The position numbers were made by a program, and so were the translations under genes. DNA of 64,000 bases from Flavimaricola marinus (GTDB lineage Bacteria; Pseudomonadota; Alphaproteobacteria; Rhodobacterales; Rhodobacteraceae). The stretch covers positions 124,001-188,000 of the forward strand of contig NZ_FXZK01000002.1 of assembly GCF_900184895.1 (NCBI RefSeq), in the 5' to 3' direction. Below the pieces are notes generated by a model that had not been told where the DNA came from, made no database searches, and saw nothing but the letters and a program-made list of their open reading frames with translations. Below are positions 55,573 to 63,729 of this stretch, piece after piece (positions within the stretch are counted from its first letter, which is position 1; every line of letters begins with the position of its first letter).

Positions 55573-56136
55573 CTAGGCGTTGCCCGCGCCCCATTTGGTG
55601 CAGAACGTGTGAAATCCGGACAGATGCCCGCGCAGAAAGGCTTCGGTGTCGGGATTGGTGATCGTGCCGGCCTCGACATCCACCTTGCCCTTGGCACCGG
55701 CCACCTGCACCTCGGGTTTGGCCATGATCTGCATATCAAGGCTGTGCAGCACATGGCGCAGGCCCTCGTGCACGCGTGCGCCACCCAAAAGGCCGGGCGA
55801 CACGCTCCAGATCGTGACGGGCTTGCCCGCCAGCGGGTTGGATGTATCGCGCGAAATCCAGTCGATGGCGTTCTTCAGCGATCCGGGCATCGACCAGTTG
55901 TATTCCGGCGTGACGATCAGCAGAGCGTCGATATCGGCCACGGCGGCCAACATCGCCGAGGCGCTGTCGGGCAGGCCCTCGTCGAACGTATCCTGATTAT
56001 AGAGGGGCAGGGTGCCCGTGCTGGGCAGCGCCACGCAGGAAAAGCCCTCCGGCGCGAGGGTCGCCGCCGCCCGGGCCACTGCCCGCGACAGTGACGCTTT
56101 TCTAAGGGAGCCTTCGAGAATACCGAGTTTGATCAA
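55573..56136 (-). CDS. NADPH-dependent FMN reductase
   Basis: A 187-residue flavodoxin-like reductase: GSLRKASLSRAVARA at about 9-23 and TPEYNWSMPGSLKNAIDWI at about 77-95 bind FMN. It may supply reduced flavin to a monooxygenase, but none is encoded in this window, or reduce a quinone intermediate. It lies 25-30 bases from both neighbours. Confidence 0.9.
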   Translation of the reverse strand: MIKLGILEGSLRKASLSRAVARAAATLAPEGFSCVALPSTGTLPLYNQDTFDEGLPDSASAMLAAVADIDALLIVTPEYNWSMPGSLKNAIDWISRDTSNPLAGKPVTIWSVSPGLLGGARVHEGLRHVLHSLDMQIMAKPEVQVAGAKGKVDVEAGTITNPDTEAFLRGHLSGFHTFCTKWGAGNA

Positions 56137-56160
56137 GGGTCCGTCCTTCGTATCTAGTGT

Positions 56161-57069
56161 TCACGCGTCCGCAGGCTTGGCCCAAGGAAACTTGTGGGCC
56201 AGCCATGGCGCCGGTGCCGGTTCGCCCCAGACATTCATCACACGAACGTTCTCGGGGCGCTTCAGCGCGGTGATAATGTTGGGCTCATAGCGATCGTCGT
56301 CGTGGATAAAGGCCATGCCGCCCGCACATTCGACCATCGCGCCGCAGGCATCGACGTAATAGGCATAGGTGTTGTCGCCGGGACGGTGGCGGCCGGGGCC
56401 CCACACAATCATCTTGTCGCGCGTGTCGAGCAGATCGCCCAACCGGCAATAGTCAGAGAATTCAGAGACTTCCCACGAATAGTGGTGCAACCCGGTCGGC
56501 CCGCGCACAATGCCCAGAATGTGGTGCAGACGGTTCGCACCGCGCATCCAGCTCAGCCCGTCGTCGACCATCCGCTCCGACAGGCGCAGGCCCATGATCT
56601 GCTCCATATGGCGGCGGGTTTCGGCGGGTTCGGGCGAGGTGATGTTGGCATGATCCAGCCGCAGCGGGCTGATACCGACCGAGGCATGACGGCGGCCATA
56701 TGTCTCGTCGGCGATCGGAGAATGCACCTCGAAGGTGTGGCCCTGCGGCGTGACAAAGCTCATGCCCTTCACGCAGCACTCCAGCGTCGGTTCGGTGCTG
56801 ACCAAACGGCAGCCGGCGGCCTCCACGCGCTCGGCGGCCTCGGCAACGGCGGCTTCGGAAACCGCGTCGAACCCCAGCGAGCGGATCGAATTCTCCGAGG
56901 ATTTGTGCAGGACCAGTTCCGCCTGACGACCGTTCGAGGACAACCAGACGGAGCCATCCAGCTCCCTGGTCACATGCAGCCCGAGAATCGCGATCGATTC
57001 CTCGACCAAAGCATCTACATCGATCACGTTCAACTGCACATGACCAAGCGCATTGACCAAGTAGCTCAT
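56161..57069 (-). CDS. Type I extradiol ring-cleavage dioxygenase (VOC superfamily)
   Basis: A 302-residue two-domain vicinal-oxygen-chelate protein. The C-terminal domain keeps the full metal triad: His140 in LRLDHANIT, His195 or 196 in GLHHYSWEV, and Glu247 in MVECAGG; the active-site tyrosine region NTYAYYVDACG is also present. It should open a catecholic ring beside its two hydroxyls. The ATG at 57069 has a GGGG-rich site and a palindromic candidate operator about 64 bases upstream. It follows the FAH gene by 137 bases and so may have its own promoter. Confidence 0.88.
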   Translation of the reverse strand: MSYLVNALGHVQLNVIDVDALVEESIAILGLHVTRELDGSVWLSSNGRQAELVLHKSSENSIRSLGFDAVSEAAVAEAAERVEAAGCRLVSTEPTLECCVKGMSFVTPQGHTFEVHSPIADETYGRRHASVGISPLRLDHANITSPEPAETRRHMEQIMGLRLSERMVDDGLSWMRGANRLHHILGIVRGPTGLHHYSWEVSEFSDYCRLGDLLDTRDKMIVWGPGRHRPGDNTYAYYVDACGAMVECAGGMAFIHDDDRYEPNIITALKRPENVRVMNVWGEPAPAPWLAHKFPWAKPADA

Positions 57070-57132
57070 CTCATCATCCCCCTTCGCTGCCTTTGACCAA
57101 CTTGCTAACACGCACTTTCGGCAATAACAAAT

Positions 57133-57144
57133 ATTTTCGAAAAT
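57133..57144. promoter_or_regulatory. Candidate GntR operator upstream of the extradiol dioxygenase gene
   Basis: The 12-base perfect palindrome ATTTTCGAAAAT lies in an AT-rich stretch between the FAH and dioxygenase genes. Its core ATTTTCGAAA recurs before the FAH gene (58066-58075). FCD-type GntR regulators usually bind short palindromes, so the adjacent regulator is the natural candidate. Confidence 0.5.
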
Positions 57145-57205
57145 TTTCACATCGTGGAAACATCCGGCCTGTGATGCTGGGAAATCGCCGCATCGTGCGG
57201 CGTGG

Positions 57206-58051
57206 CTAACGCTCTGCCTCGACAGTGTTGGACAAGGTCCCGATGCCTTCGATCTCTACCTCGACCACATCGCCGGGGCTCAGGAACTCCGGCGGCGTGC
57301 GGGTCGTGCCGAAACCGGTGCAGGTGCCGGTCACGATGACATCGCCGGGGAACAACGGGGCGAAGGTCGAGATGTAGGAGATCAGATACGGGATATCGAA
57401 GATCATCTTCGACGTATCAGTGCGCTGCTTTTCGACGCCATTCACCCGTGTGACCAGCGAAAAACCGCGCTCGGAAACGGGCAGGGCGGCCGCCTCGACC
57501 ATCCAGGGGCCAAACGCCCCGGTGCCGGTGAAATTCTTGCCGGGGGTGAACTGATGCGAGTGTTTTTGCCAATCGCGGACGCTGCCGTCGTTATAGATCG
57601 AATAGCCGGCCACATGGGCCATCGCCTGATCCTTCGGAATGTGACGACCGGCTTTCCCGATGATTACGGCCAGCTCTCCCTCGAAATCGAGGCGGTCTGA
57701 TTGGCGAGGTTTGATCAGCGGATCGCCGTGGGCGATCTGCGACGACGGCAGCCGCAAAAAGAGGACCGGATAGTCGGGCACCTTGGCCGGATCACCACCC
57801 GGTTCGTGGTAATTGAGCGCGGCCATCACGATCTTTTCGGGATTCGGAATCACCGGAAGCAGTCGTGAGTCGGCCTCGGACACATCCGCTTTCAGCGGCC
57901 CAGAAAGCAGATCGGCGGGGGCACCGGCGGCAAGGAAAGACCGCAGATCGGGATAGGCGCCTGCCGAACGAAGGCCCATATCCGCAAAGCCGCCGTCGCA
58001 TGTCACTCCCCATGACGGGCCGGCTTGGGTCGAGAAAGATACCAGCTTCAT
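57206..58051 (-). CDS. Fumarylacetoacetate-hydrolase-family protein
   Basis: A 281-residue FAH-family enzyme. The metal site is seen in RLDFEGELAVIIG near residue 130 and the following Asp in YNDGSVRDWQ; TGTCTGFGTTRTPPEFL near the C-terminus is typical. Family members hydrolyse or hydrate acylpyruvates and 2-oxo-enoates, the products formed after extradiol cleavage. The ATG at 58051 gives the usual N-terminus KLVSFS. It is the first gene of the 12-gene minus-strand operon. Confidence 0.92.
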   Translation of the reverse strand: MKLVSFSTQAGPSWGVTCDGGFADMGLRSAGAYPDLRSFLAAGAPADLLSGPLKADVSEADSRLLPVIPNPEKIVMAALNYHEPGGDPAKVPDYPVLFLRLPSSQIAHGDPLIKPRQSDRLDFEGELAVIIGKAGRHIPKDQAMAHVAGYSIYNDGSVRDWQKHSHQFTPGKNFTGTGAFGPWMVEAAALPVSERGFSLVTRVNGVEKQRTDTSKMIFDIPYLISYISTFAPLFPGDVIVTGTCTGFGTTRTPPEFLSPGDVVEVEIEGIGTLSNTVEAER

Positions 58052-58065
58052 TCGCAACTCTTTCA

Positions 58066-58075
58066 ATTTTCGAAA
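58066..58075. promoter_or_regulatory. Second ATTTTCGAAA element, upstream of the FAH gene
   Basis: ATTTTCGAAA, containing the perfect octamer palindrome TTTCGAAA, lies 15 bases before the FAH start in the divergent region shared with the GntR gene. It repeats the core of the palindrome at 57133. Here it overlaps the leader near the ribosome-binding site, so binding would block transcription or early elongation. Confidence 0.45.
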
Positions 58076-58220
58076 CTTTGGGTATCTTGGAACAAAGCGG
58101 CGCAAAAAGAAACACATTGAAATCTTCTCGCGCAGAGTGACCTATGAGCGAAGCGGCGGCAGCGCCAAGCTACCGCGCAGAGCCGCGTGTTCTGCTGTCG
58201 CATTGAAACGGAGTGCCCGG

Positions 58221-58919
58221 TTGAAGAAGAACCCAGAAGGACGCGGACAACCCCAGGCAGCCGTCAAGGACCCGTCCTCGGGGCAGGATGTGCTGGTGCG
58301 GTTGCGCACCGATATCGTCAGCAGCGTCTATGAACCCGAGACGCGGCTCAAGTTCGCCGACATGACCAAGCGGTTCGACGTGGGGATCGGCACGCTGCGC
58401 GAGGCGCTCTCGCAACTGGTCTCCGAAGGCTTCGTCACGCTCGAGGCCGGTAAAGGCTTCAAGGTCGCGCCGGTGTCCGCCGAAGAGCTGATCGAGATCA
58501 CCGAGCATTTCATCAGCCTCGAAAAGCGGGCGGTGCGCGATGCGATCGAGAACGGCGACGACGACTGGGAGGCCAACATCGTGGCCGAACATCATCGGCT
58601 CAGCCTGATCGAAAGTCTGCCGTGGGAAGAGCGGATGGAGCGGCATTCCGAATGGGTGCAGCGGCACCGAGACTTCCACGAAGCCATCGTGGCGGCCTGC
58701 AAGGGGCGCTGGCTGTTCCGACTGCGCTCCATGATGTTCGACCAACTCGATCGCTATCGCTTCGTAACCAAGAGAGCGCCTCAGGGGCTCGGCGGGCGAA
58801 AGTTCGAAGAACACCGTGACATTATGGCCGCAACGCTCGCGCGGGATGCGGACCTCGCGTCGAGCCTCATCGAGCATCATATCCGCGATACCTCCGAACG
58901 GGCGATCAAGCTGCTGTAA
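58221..58919 (+). CDS. GntR-family (FCD-type) transcriptional regulator
   Basis: A 232-residue regulator with an N-terminal winged helix (about 20-85, with VGIGTLREALSQLVSEGFVT) and a helical FCD ligand-binding domain whose metal or ligand histidines lie in RHRDFHEAIV and IEHHIRDTSERA. The start is placed at a TTG (58221) after a GGAG site; an in-frame GTG at 58137 would add 28 basic residues. It is divergent from the FAH-led operon and is its likely repressor, relieved by substrate or an intermediate. Confidence 0.87.
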   Translation: MKKNPEGRGQPQAAVKDPSSGQDVLVRLRTDIVSSVYEPETRLKFADMTKRFDVGIGTLREALSQLVSEGFVTLEAGKGFKVAPVSAEELIEITEHFISLEKRAVRDAIENGDDDWEANIVAEHHRLSLIESLPWEERMERHSEWVQRHRDFHEAIVAACKGRWLFRLRSMMFDQLDRYRFVTKRAPQGLGGRKFEEHRDIMAATLARDADLASSLIEHHIRDTSERAIKLL

Positions 58920-58995
58920 CGGTTCGGCAAAAGAACGGTCGGGATGGGTGCTTGTGCATGGTTGGCCGTCGTGCCGCCTGCATGTACGCAATACG

Positions 58996-59011
58996 CATAA
59001 TCAGTATTATG
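58996..59011. promoter_or_regulatory. Inverted repeat upstream of the LuxR-type gene
   Basis: CATAAT-CAGT-ATTATG, a perfect 6-base inverted repeat with a four-base centre, lies in an unusually AT-rich patch (58985-59022) about 140 bases before the LuxR-type gene. TACGCA is also repeated in tandem just before it. It may be the promoter operator of that gene. Confidence 0.4.
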
Positions 59012-59151
59012 TAATATATGGATGCGCTGACGCTGGGCTGGGAGGCCGCGGCAAAACCAATTTGACCGGTTGGTCAGACCTGCTAGAACCGTGAGCAAGA
59101 AAAAACAGGGTCGCAAAGGCTATGGTGCCGCGTCCACAGTCCGGAGCCATC

Positions 59152-59910
59152 ATGAACGATGACCTGCTGACATATCTCGATATCCTGACCAACTCGGCCG
59201 ATGTGCAAGAGCTCTGGGCAATGCACAGCGCCCGGATGGCGAGCTATGGGTTCGACCGTATAATCTACGGCTTCACCCGCTACCGCACCTCGAGCTCGCT
59301 CGGCGATCCCCAGGATTTCGTGCTGCTGACGAACCAGTCGCAGGACTACATCAGGCCCTTTATCGACGATGGCCTCTACTTCCACGCACCGATGCTGAAA
59401 TGGGCGCTCGAGAACAACGGCGCATGTTCGTGGCAGTGGATGGAGGAAATGGCCCGCAAGGATGCGTTCACGCCGGCCGAGCGGAAAGTCGTTGAATTCA
59501 ATCTGCAACATGGCGTGACGGCCGGCTACACGATCAGTTTCCGGTCGGTCTCCGCACGGTCCAAGGGCGCGATCGCATTGACGGCACGCAAAGGCATGAG
59601 CCAGCGCGAAGTCGAGGAGATCTGGTCAAGACACGGCGACGAGATCGTCGTTCTGAACAACGTGGCGCATCTGAAACTGATCACCCTGCCCTATACCGGC
59701 TCGCGCACGCTGACCAAACGGCAACGCGAAGTGCTCGAATACGTCGGAGACGGCAAAACCACGCAAGATACCGCGTTCCTGCTTGGGCTGACGCCGGCGA
59801 CGGTCGAAAAACATCTGCGATTGGCGCGCGAGGCGCTCGACGTCGATACAACCGCGCAAGCCATTCTAAAGGCGGCGTTTTACAACCAAATGTTCGTCGT
59901 CGATCTCTAA
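59152..59910 (+). CDS. LuxR-type regulator with autoinducer-binding domain
   Basis: A 252-residue regulator with an N-terminal autoinducer-binding-like domain (about 15-165) and a C-terminal LuxR/FixJ-type helix-turn-helix (about 185-245, with LTKRQREVLEYVGDGKTTQD). Tryptophan and tyrosine positions typical of acyl-homoserine-lactone pockets (QDYIRPFIDDGLYFHAPMLK, SWQWM) are partly kept. The ATG at 59152 follows GGAG. No luxI synthase gene is near, so it is an orphan (solo) receptor here. Confidence 0.87.
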   Translation: MNDDLLTYLDILTNSADVQELWAMHSARMASYGFDRIIYGFTRYRTSSSLGDPQDFVLLTNQSQDYIRPFIDDGLYFHAPMLKWALENNGACSWQWMEEMARKDAFTPAERKVVEFNLQHGVTAGYTISFRSVSARSKGAIALTARKGMSQREVEEIWSRHGDEIVVLNNVAHLKLITLPYTGSRTLTKRQREVLEYVGDGKTTQDTAFLLGLTPATVEKHLRLAREALDVDTTAQAILKAAFYNQMFVVDL

Positions 59911-60014
59911 TTCGGGACCGATAATGTCCTTTGACGCCGGGGAAAACGACAGAAAATTCCCCCAAGGTAGGGTTTCCCCCACTTTCCTGACGCGGCGTCA
60001 TTTGGCATTATGAA

Positions 60015-60258
60015 GCTGTTCCGTGAGTGGTGGCCTAAGGCCTAGGAACAGCGGATCGGTAACCCTTGCGATTTCAAGGCTCTCCGGTCCGCATTTAACC
60101 CGGTATCCGGGGCTGAATCAGTGAGGCGTTAGCCTCGCAGGCAGCACGTGATGGCAATGCCCTTTGCTTCTCCCCAAGCATCTGGCATCCGCGGTATTGC
60201 ATTCTCCCGGTGCGATACCGCTGCCATCACCTTGCCGGAGGCCCAAAGGGGCCGGTAG
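60015..60258. ncRNA. Candidate structured non-coding RNA between the LuxR-type gene and tsf
   Basis: No gene fits 59911-60394, but the stretch holds a chain of stable helices: 60015-60022 with 60045-60052; 60051-60055 with 60088-60092 enclosing 60064-60068/60075-60079; 60099-60103 with 60107-60111; 60123-60127 with 60132-60136; and a three-way junction closed by 60148-60156 with 60222-60230 that carries two arms (60157-60188 and 60191-60221). On the plus strand both arm loops expose CUCCC, complementary to a Shine-Dalgarno GGGAG. A possible promoter (CTGACG at 59987, TATGAA at 60009) also points to the plus strand, but orientation is not certain. I do not recognise 6S, tmRNA, SRP RNA or RNase P RNA. 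Confidence 0.4.
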
Positions 60259-60334
60259 GTCGCAAGGTCGGTTGACGCAAGGCGCGGTTTTTCCGCCCTG
60301 CACATTTGTTAGGTTTGACGAGTAAGGTGTTGAT

Positions 60335-60373
60335 GAAAAAGGAAATGGCCCGCAATTTCTTGCGGGCCATTTC
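60335..60373 (-). terminator. Rho-independent terminator of tsf
   Basis: A perfect 14-base stem (60342-60355 with 60360-60373) with a four-base loop is followed on the minus strand by CTTTTTC. It lies 22 bases after the tsf stop and ends the rpsB-tsf transcript, separating it from the structured region at 60015-60258. Confidence 0.88.
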
Positions 60374-60394
60374 TGAATCTTTGATAGGCGAGGA

Positions 60395-61270
60395 TCAGCC
60401 TTGGGCGACCTTGGCCACCTCGGCTGCAAAGTCCTCTTCGACCTTCTCGATGCCTTCGCCCACTTCGAGGCGGACAAAGCCGGTCACTTCGACGCCGGCT
60501 TCCTTGGCGGCGGCAGCGACGGTCAGGTCGGGGTTCACCACGAACTGCTGGTTGAGCAGCGTGACTTCGGCCATGTATTTCTTCATCCGACCCACGATCA
60601 TCTTCTCGATGACCTCTTCGGGCTTGCCGCTTTCACGGGCGATGTCGATCTGGACCTTCTTTTCCTTCTCGACGACGGCCGGATCGAGGTCGGCCTCGGA
60701 CAGCGACGCCGGGTTGGCGGCGGCGACGTGCATGGCAATCTGCTTGCCGATGCCGTTGTCGGTGCCTTTCAGAGCGACGAGAACGCCGATCTTGCCCATG
60801 CCCTCGGCAGCGGCGGCGTGGACATAGGCCACGACGGTCTCGCCTTCCAGCGTGGTCATGCGACGCAGGGCCATGTTCTCGCCGATCTTGGCGATGGCGT
60901 CGGTGATGACGGTTTCGACGGGCTTGCCGTTGATCTCGGCGGCCTTGAGGCTGTCGAGGTCGGACACGCCAAGTGCTGCCGTGGCGATCGAACCGACCAT
61001 GCCCTGGAATTCAGCGTTCTTGCCGACGAAATCGGTCTCGGAGTTCACCTCGACAGCGACACCCTTGCCACCGTCGACAGCGACGGCCACGAGGCCCTCG
61101 GCTGCGGTGCGGCCGGATTTCTTGGCGGCCTTGGCGAGGCCCTTGGTGCGCAGCCAGTCGACAGCCGCCTCCATGTCGCCGTCGGTTTCGGTCAACGCCT
61201 TCTTGGCGTCCATCATGCCTGCGCCGGTGCTCTCGCGCAGTTCTTTCACCATGCTTGCTGTGATCGACAT
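60395..61270 (-). CDS. tsf: Translation elongation factor Ts
   Basis: A 291-residue nucleotide-exchange factor for EF-Tu. The N-terminal UBA-like domain includes [20 protein letters not shown], and [12 protein letters not shown] marks the core domain. The ATG at 61270 follows AAGGAG. It follows rpsB with 76 bases between, which contain an attenuator-like hairpin. Confidence 0.97.
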   Translation of the reverse strand: MSITASMVKELRESTGAGMMDAKKALTETDGDMEAAVDWLRTKGLAKAAKKSGRTAAEGLVAVAVDGGKGVAVEVNSETDFVGKNAEFQGMVGSIATAALGVSDLDSLKAAEINGKPVETVITDAIAKIGENMALRRMTTLEGETVVAYVHAAAAEGMGKIGVLVALKGTDNGIGKQIAMHVAAANPASLSEADLDPAVVEKEKKVQIDIARESGKPEEVIEKMIVGRMKKYMAEVTLLNQQFVVNPDLTVAAAAKEAGVEVTGFVRLEVGEGIEKVEEDFAAEVAKVAQG

Positions 61271-61298
61271 AGCGGTCTCCTTGGAATGAGAAATTGAG

Positions 61299-61321
61299 CC
61301 GCGCGGGATAGACCCGCGCGG
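61299..61321 (-). promoter_or_regulatory. Perfect hairpin between rpsB and tsf
   Basis: Nine-base arms (61299-61307 and 61313-61321), entirely G-C, enclose ATAGA. It is followed on the minus strand by a mixed sequence with no U-run. It probably tunes the ratio of ribosomal protein S2 to EF-Ts by attenuation or processing. Confidence 0.6.
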
Positions 61322-61346
61322 TAACAATAATGCGAAACGCGCAGCC

Positions 61347-62117
61347 TTATTCGGCGGCGGCAGTCTCTTCGGCCAGAACGTCTTCGGCCAGCTGCTCCAT
61401 GGCACCCATGTCGACGCCAGCGGCACCCAGCTGGGCGCTCATACCGTCGAGAGCTGCGCGGGCAGCCAGATCGCAATAGAGAGCGATGGCGCGAGCCGCG
61501 TCGTCGTTGCCGGGGATCACATAGTCGACGCCGTTGGGCGAGCAGTTGGTGTCAACCACGGCCACGACCGGAATGCCCAGCTTCTTGGCTTCGGCGATGG
61601 CGAGGTCTTCCTTGTTAACGTCGATGATGAAGATCAGGTCGGGAACGCCGCCCATCTCGCGGATACCACCGAGGGACGCCTGCAGTTTGCCCTGCTCGCG
61701 CTCCATGCCGAGACGCTCTTTCTTGGTCAGACCGGCAAAGCCGTTTTCGGCGGCCTCGTCGATGGCCTTCAGGCGGGCGATGGATTTGGACACGGTCTGC
61801 CAGTTGGTCAGCGTGCCGCCGAGCCAGCGGTGGTTCATATAGAACTGGGCCGACTTCTCGGCCGCATCCGCGATGGCCTTTTGAGCCTGACGCTTGGTGC
61901 CGACGAACAGAACGCGGCCGCCCTTGGCGACGGTGTCACGGATAACGTTCAGCGCCTGGTCCAGCATCGGAACGGTTTGTGTCAGGTCCAGAATGTGGAT
62001 CCCGTTGCGGCCGCCGTAGATATACGGTGCCATGCGGGGGTTCCAGCGTGCGGTCTGGTGGCCGAAGTGAACGCCAGCTTCAAGCAGCTGACGCATGGTG
62101 AACTCGGGAAGAGCCAT
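61347..62117 (-). CDS. rpsB: 30S ribosomal protein S2
   Basis: A 256-residue ribosomal protein. [20 protein letters not shown] at about 5-24 and the later [19 protein letters not shown] are diagnostic. The C-terminus is extended and acidic, as in other alphaproteobacteria. It leads the rpsB-tsf operon; the promoter should lie in 62118-62300, where S2 autoregulation of its own leader may occur but no motif is obvious to me. Confidence 0.98.
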   Translation of the reverse strand: MALPEFTMRQLLEAGVHFGHQTARWNPRMAPYIYGGRNGIHILDLTQTVPMLDQALNVIRDTVAKGGRVLFVGTKRQAQKAIADAAEKSAQFYMNHRWLGGTLTNWQTVSKSIARLKAIDEAAENGFAGLTKKERLGMEREQGKLQASLGGIREMGGVPDLIFIIDVNKEDLAIAEAKKLGIPVVAVVDTNCSPNGVDYVIPGNDDAARAIALYCDLAARAALDGMSAQLGAAGVDMGAMEQLAEDVLAEETAAAE

Positions 62118-62305
62118 GGTCTTTTCCTTTTCCGGTTTTAACCTCGGCGGGGGATCAGCCTGTTGGCCAACCGGTGGACGTCATGGGATGTCTCCCCATA
62201 CCGCCCGCCCCCGCCTGCGGGATTTATCGTGCGCGCCGTATAGTCGGGGCGTCGGGCTATGGCAAGTGGCAATTCCGATCCGGCGGTCCAGCCCCCCAAA
62301 TGCTC

Positions 62306-62330
62306 GGGGGTGGCCACCAGGACCACCCCC
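62306..62330 (-). terminator. Hairpin downstream of the HupE/UreJ-like gene
   Basis: Eight-base arms GGGGGTGG (62306-62313) and CCACCCCC (62323-62330) form a stem about 50 bases after the stop of the HupE-like gene. No U-run follows on the minus strand, so it is a weak terminator candidate. The remaining 62118-62379 sequence between this gene and rpsB shows no other feature I can support. Confidence 0.4.
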
Positions 62331-62379
62331 TCGATCACCCTGCCCCGCGCGTCCGCGTAATGGGCTCGGACGCTTTGTG

Positions 62380-63729
62380 TTAGAGGAACACCCGCTCCAC
62401 AAACCAGTAGGCTCCGACGATCGCAATCGCCACGGAGGCCGGGACCGCGACGATCCGGCGATAGGCGTCCAACTGATCACGATTGAGAACCGACAGCAGG
62501 CACAGGAAGGCCAGCAGAGTCAGCGGGACGAAGAAGTTCCACAATGGAATCTCGCCCATCAGATCGCCGCCGAGGAAGCCCGGAACCATGAAGGCGGCCA
62601 CCGCCAAAGCACCGGCGACCAGAGTGCCGACGCCATAGAGCCCGGTCGCGAGCCCGGCTTCGTTGCGGCCCATGTCGACCCGGATCGCTTCGCGCACGAT
62701 CAGGAACGCCACGGCCACCACGGCCAACTGACCGAGCTCGACGCCGATGTTGAACCCGATCAGGGCCGGCACGAACGATCCCGGCGGCAGGCCGAATTCG
62801 CCCAGCACCGAGGCAAAGCCCAGGCCGTGCAGCAGGCCAAAGCCAAAAATGACGACCGGACGCCACGGGCTCAGCCCTCTGGCAAAGATGTTCTCGACCG
62901 CGACAAACACGATGGAGGCCGCGATCAGCGGCTCCACGATGCTGCCGGGCACACTGACATAACCAAGCGCCGCCAGCGCCAGCGTTATGGTATGGGCCAG
63001 CGTAAAGGCCGAAATCTGCCACAGCAGCGGCCCCATCTTGGTCGACAGGAAGAACAGGCCGAGGACAAACAGGATATGATCGAGGCCGAGCGGCACGATA
63101 TGGTCGAACCCGACCGGAATGTAGTTCACGAATGTCTGCCACGGACCGGCCTGATCGCCGCCCGCCAGCGTGATCGGCGGTGTTTGGGCGCCCGCCTCCA
63201 GATAGCCGTCATATGGGGCGTCGACACCCATCTGCCGGATGACCAGAGTGCCGAATGCGCGGTCCCACCCGACGACGACGCTCTCCGCTCCGGGGGGCAG
63301 ATCGACGGTGAACTGGATCTCCGACGTACGGACAAGCTCGGGGTTCTCGACCTCGGGCACCTCTACCGCCGTCAGCGTGGGCGTCAGGGCGGTGCCGTCG
63401 ACCTTGATCGTGATACGCTCTGCCATCTGGGGCCAGAATTCGCGGAACGCGGTGTCCAGCTCGGCCGGCGGCAGCGCGTGCAATTCGTCGTATGTGGCGG
63501 CCTGCGGCGCCTCGTTGGTATCGGCCACCTCCGCCAGATCGATCCCGGCGACGAAACTCTCCAGATTGGCGGAAAGGTCAAAGGTCAGCTGGCCCTCCGA
63601 CTGGGTCATGTCGGCGATGGCGGGCAAAACTTCGTGAGCTAGGGCCGAACTGGGGGCGCTCAACCACAGCGCGCTTGACATCACCCACGCAAGGCACACC
63701 CTTGCGATAACTTGAAAGGAACCGATCAT
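62380..63729 (-). CDS. HupE/UreJ-like membrane protein
   Basis: A 449-residue protein. A signal peptide (IGSFQVIARVCLAWVMSS and on to about residue 32) is followed by a periplasmic domain to about residue 200, then about seven membrane spans with GLDHILFVLGLFFLS, AFTLAHTITLALA and GFGLLHGLGFASVL, the His-rich motifs of the HupE/UreJ group that are linked to nickel or other metal transport. The ATG at 63729 follows GAGG. Its start codon lies in the palindrome CATG shared with the divergent DUF4198 gene. A longer frame to 63984 runs antisense to that gene and is rejected. Confidence 0.85.
   Translation of the reverse strand: MIGSFQVIARVCLAWVMSSALWLSAPSSALAHEVLPAIADMTQSEGQLTFDLSANLESFVAGIDLAEVADTNEAPQAATYDELHALPPAELDTAFREFWPQMAERITIKVDGTALTPTLTAVEVPEVENPELVRTSEIQFTVDLPPGAESVVVGWDRAFGTLVIRQMGVDAPYDGYLEAGAQTPPITLAGGDQAGPWQTFVNYIPVGFDHIVPLGLDHILFVLGLFFLSTKMGPLLWQISAFTLAHTITLALAALGYVSVPGSIVEPLIAASIVFVAVENIFARGLSPWRPVVIFGFGLLHGLGFASVLGEFGLPPGSFVPALIGFNIGVELGQLAVVAVAFLIVREAIRVDMGRNEAGLATGLYGVGTLVAGALAVAAFMVPGFLGGDLMGEIPLWNFFVPLTLLAFLCLLSVLNRDQLDAYRRIVAVPASVAIAIVGAYWFVERVFL

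Noticed and set aside
60015-60258. Identity of the structured region as 6S RNA or tmRNA
   Set aside because: A short resemblance to the CCUUGAA...CAAGGGUUAC part of 6S exists on the minus strand, and GGGGCUGAAUCAG on the plus strand recalls a tmRNA start, but neither extends to the other conserved parts or a tag reading frame.
62095-63642. A 515-codon open frame on the plus strand
   Set aside because: Antisense to the HupE/UreJ-like gene, which has a signal peptide, membrane spans and a ribosome-binding site.
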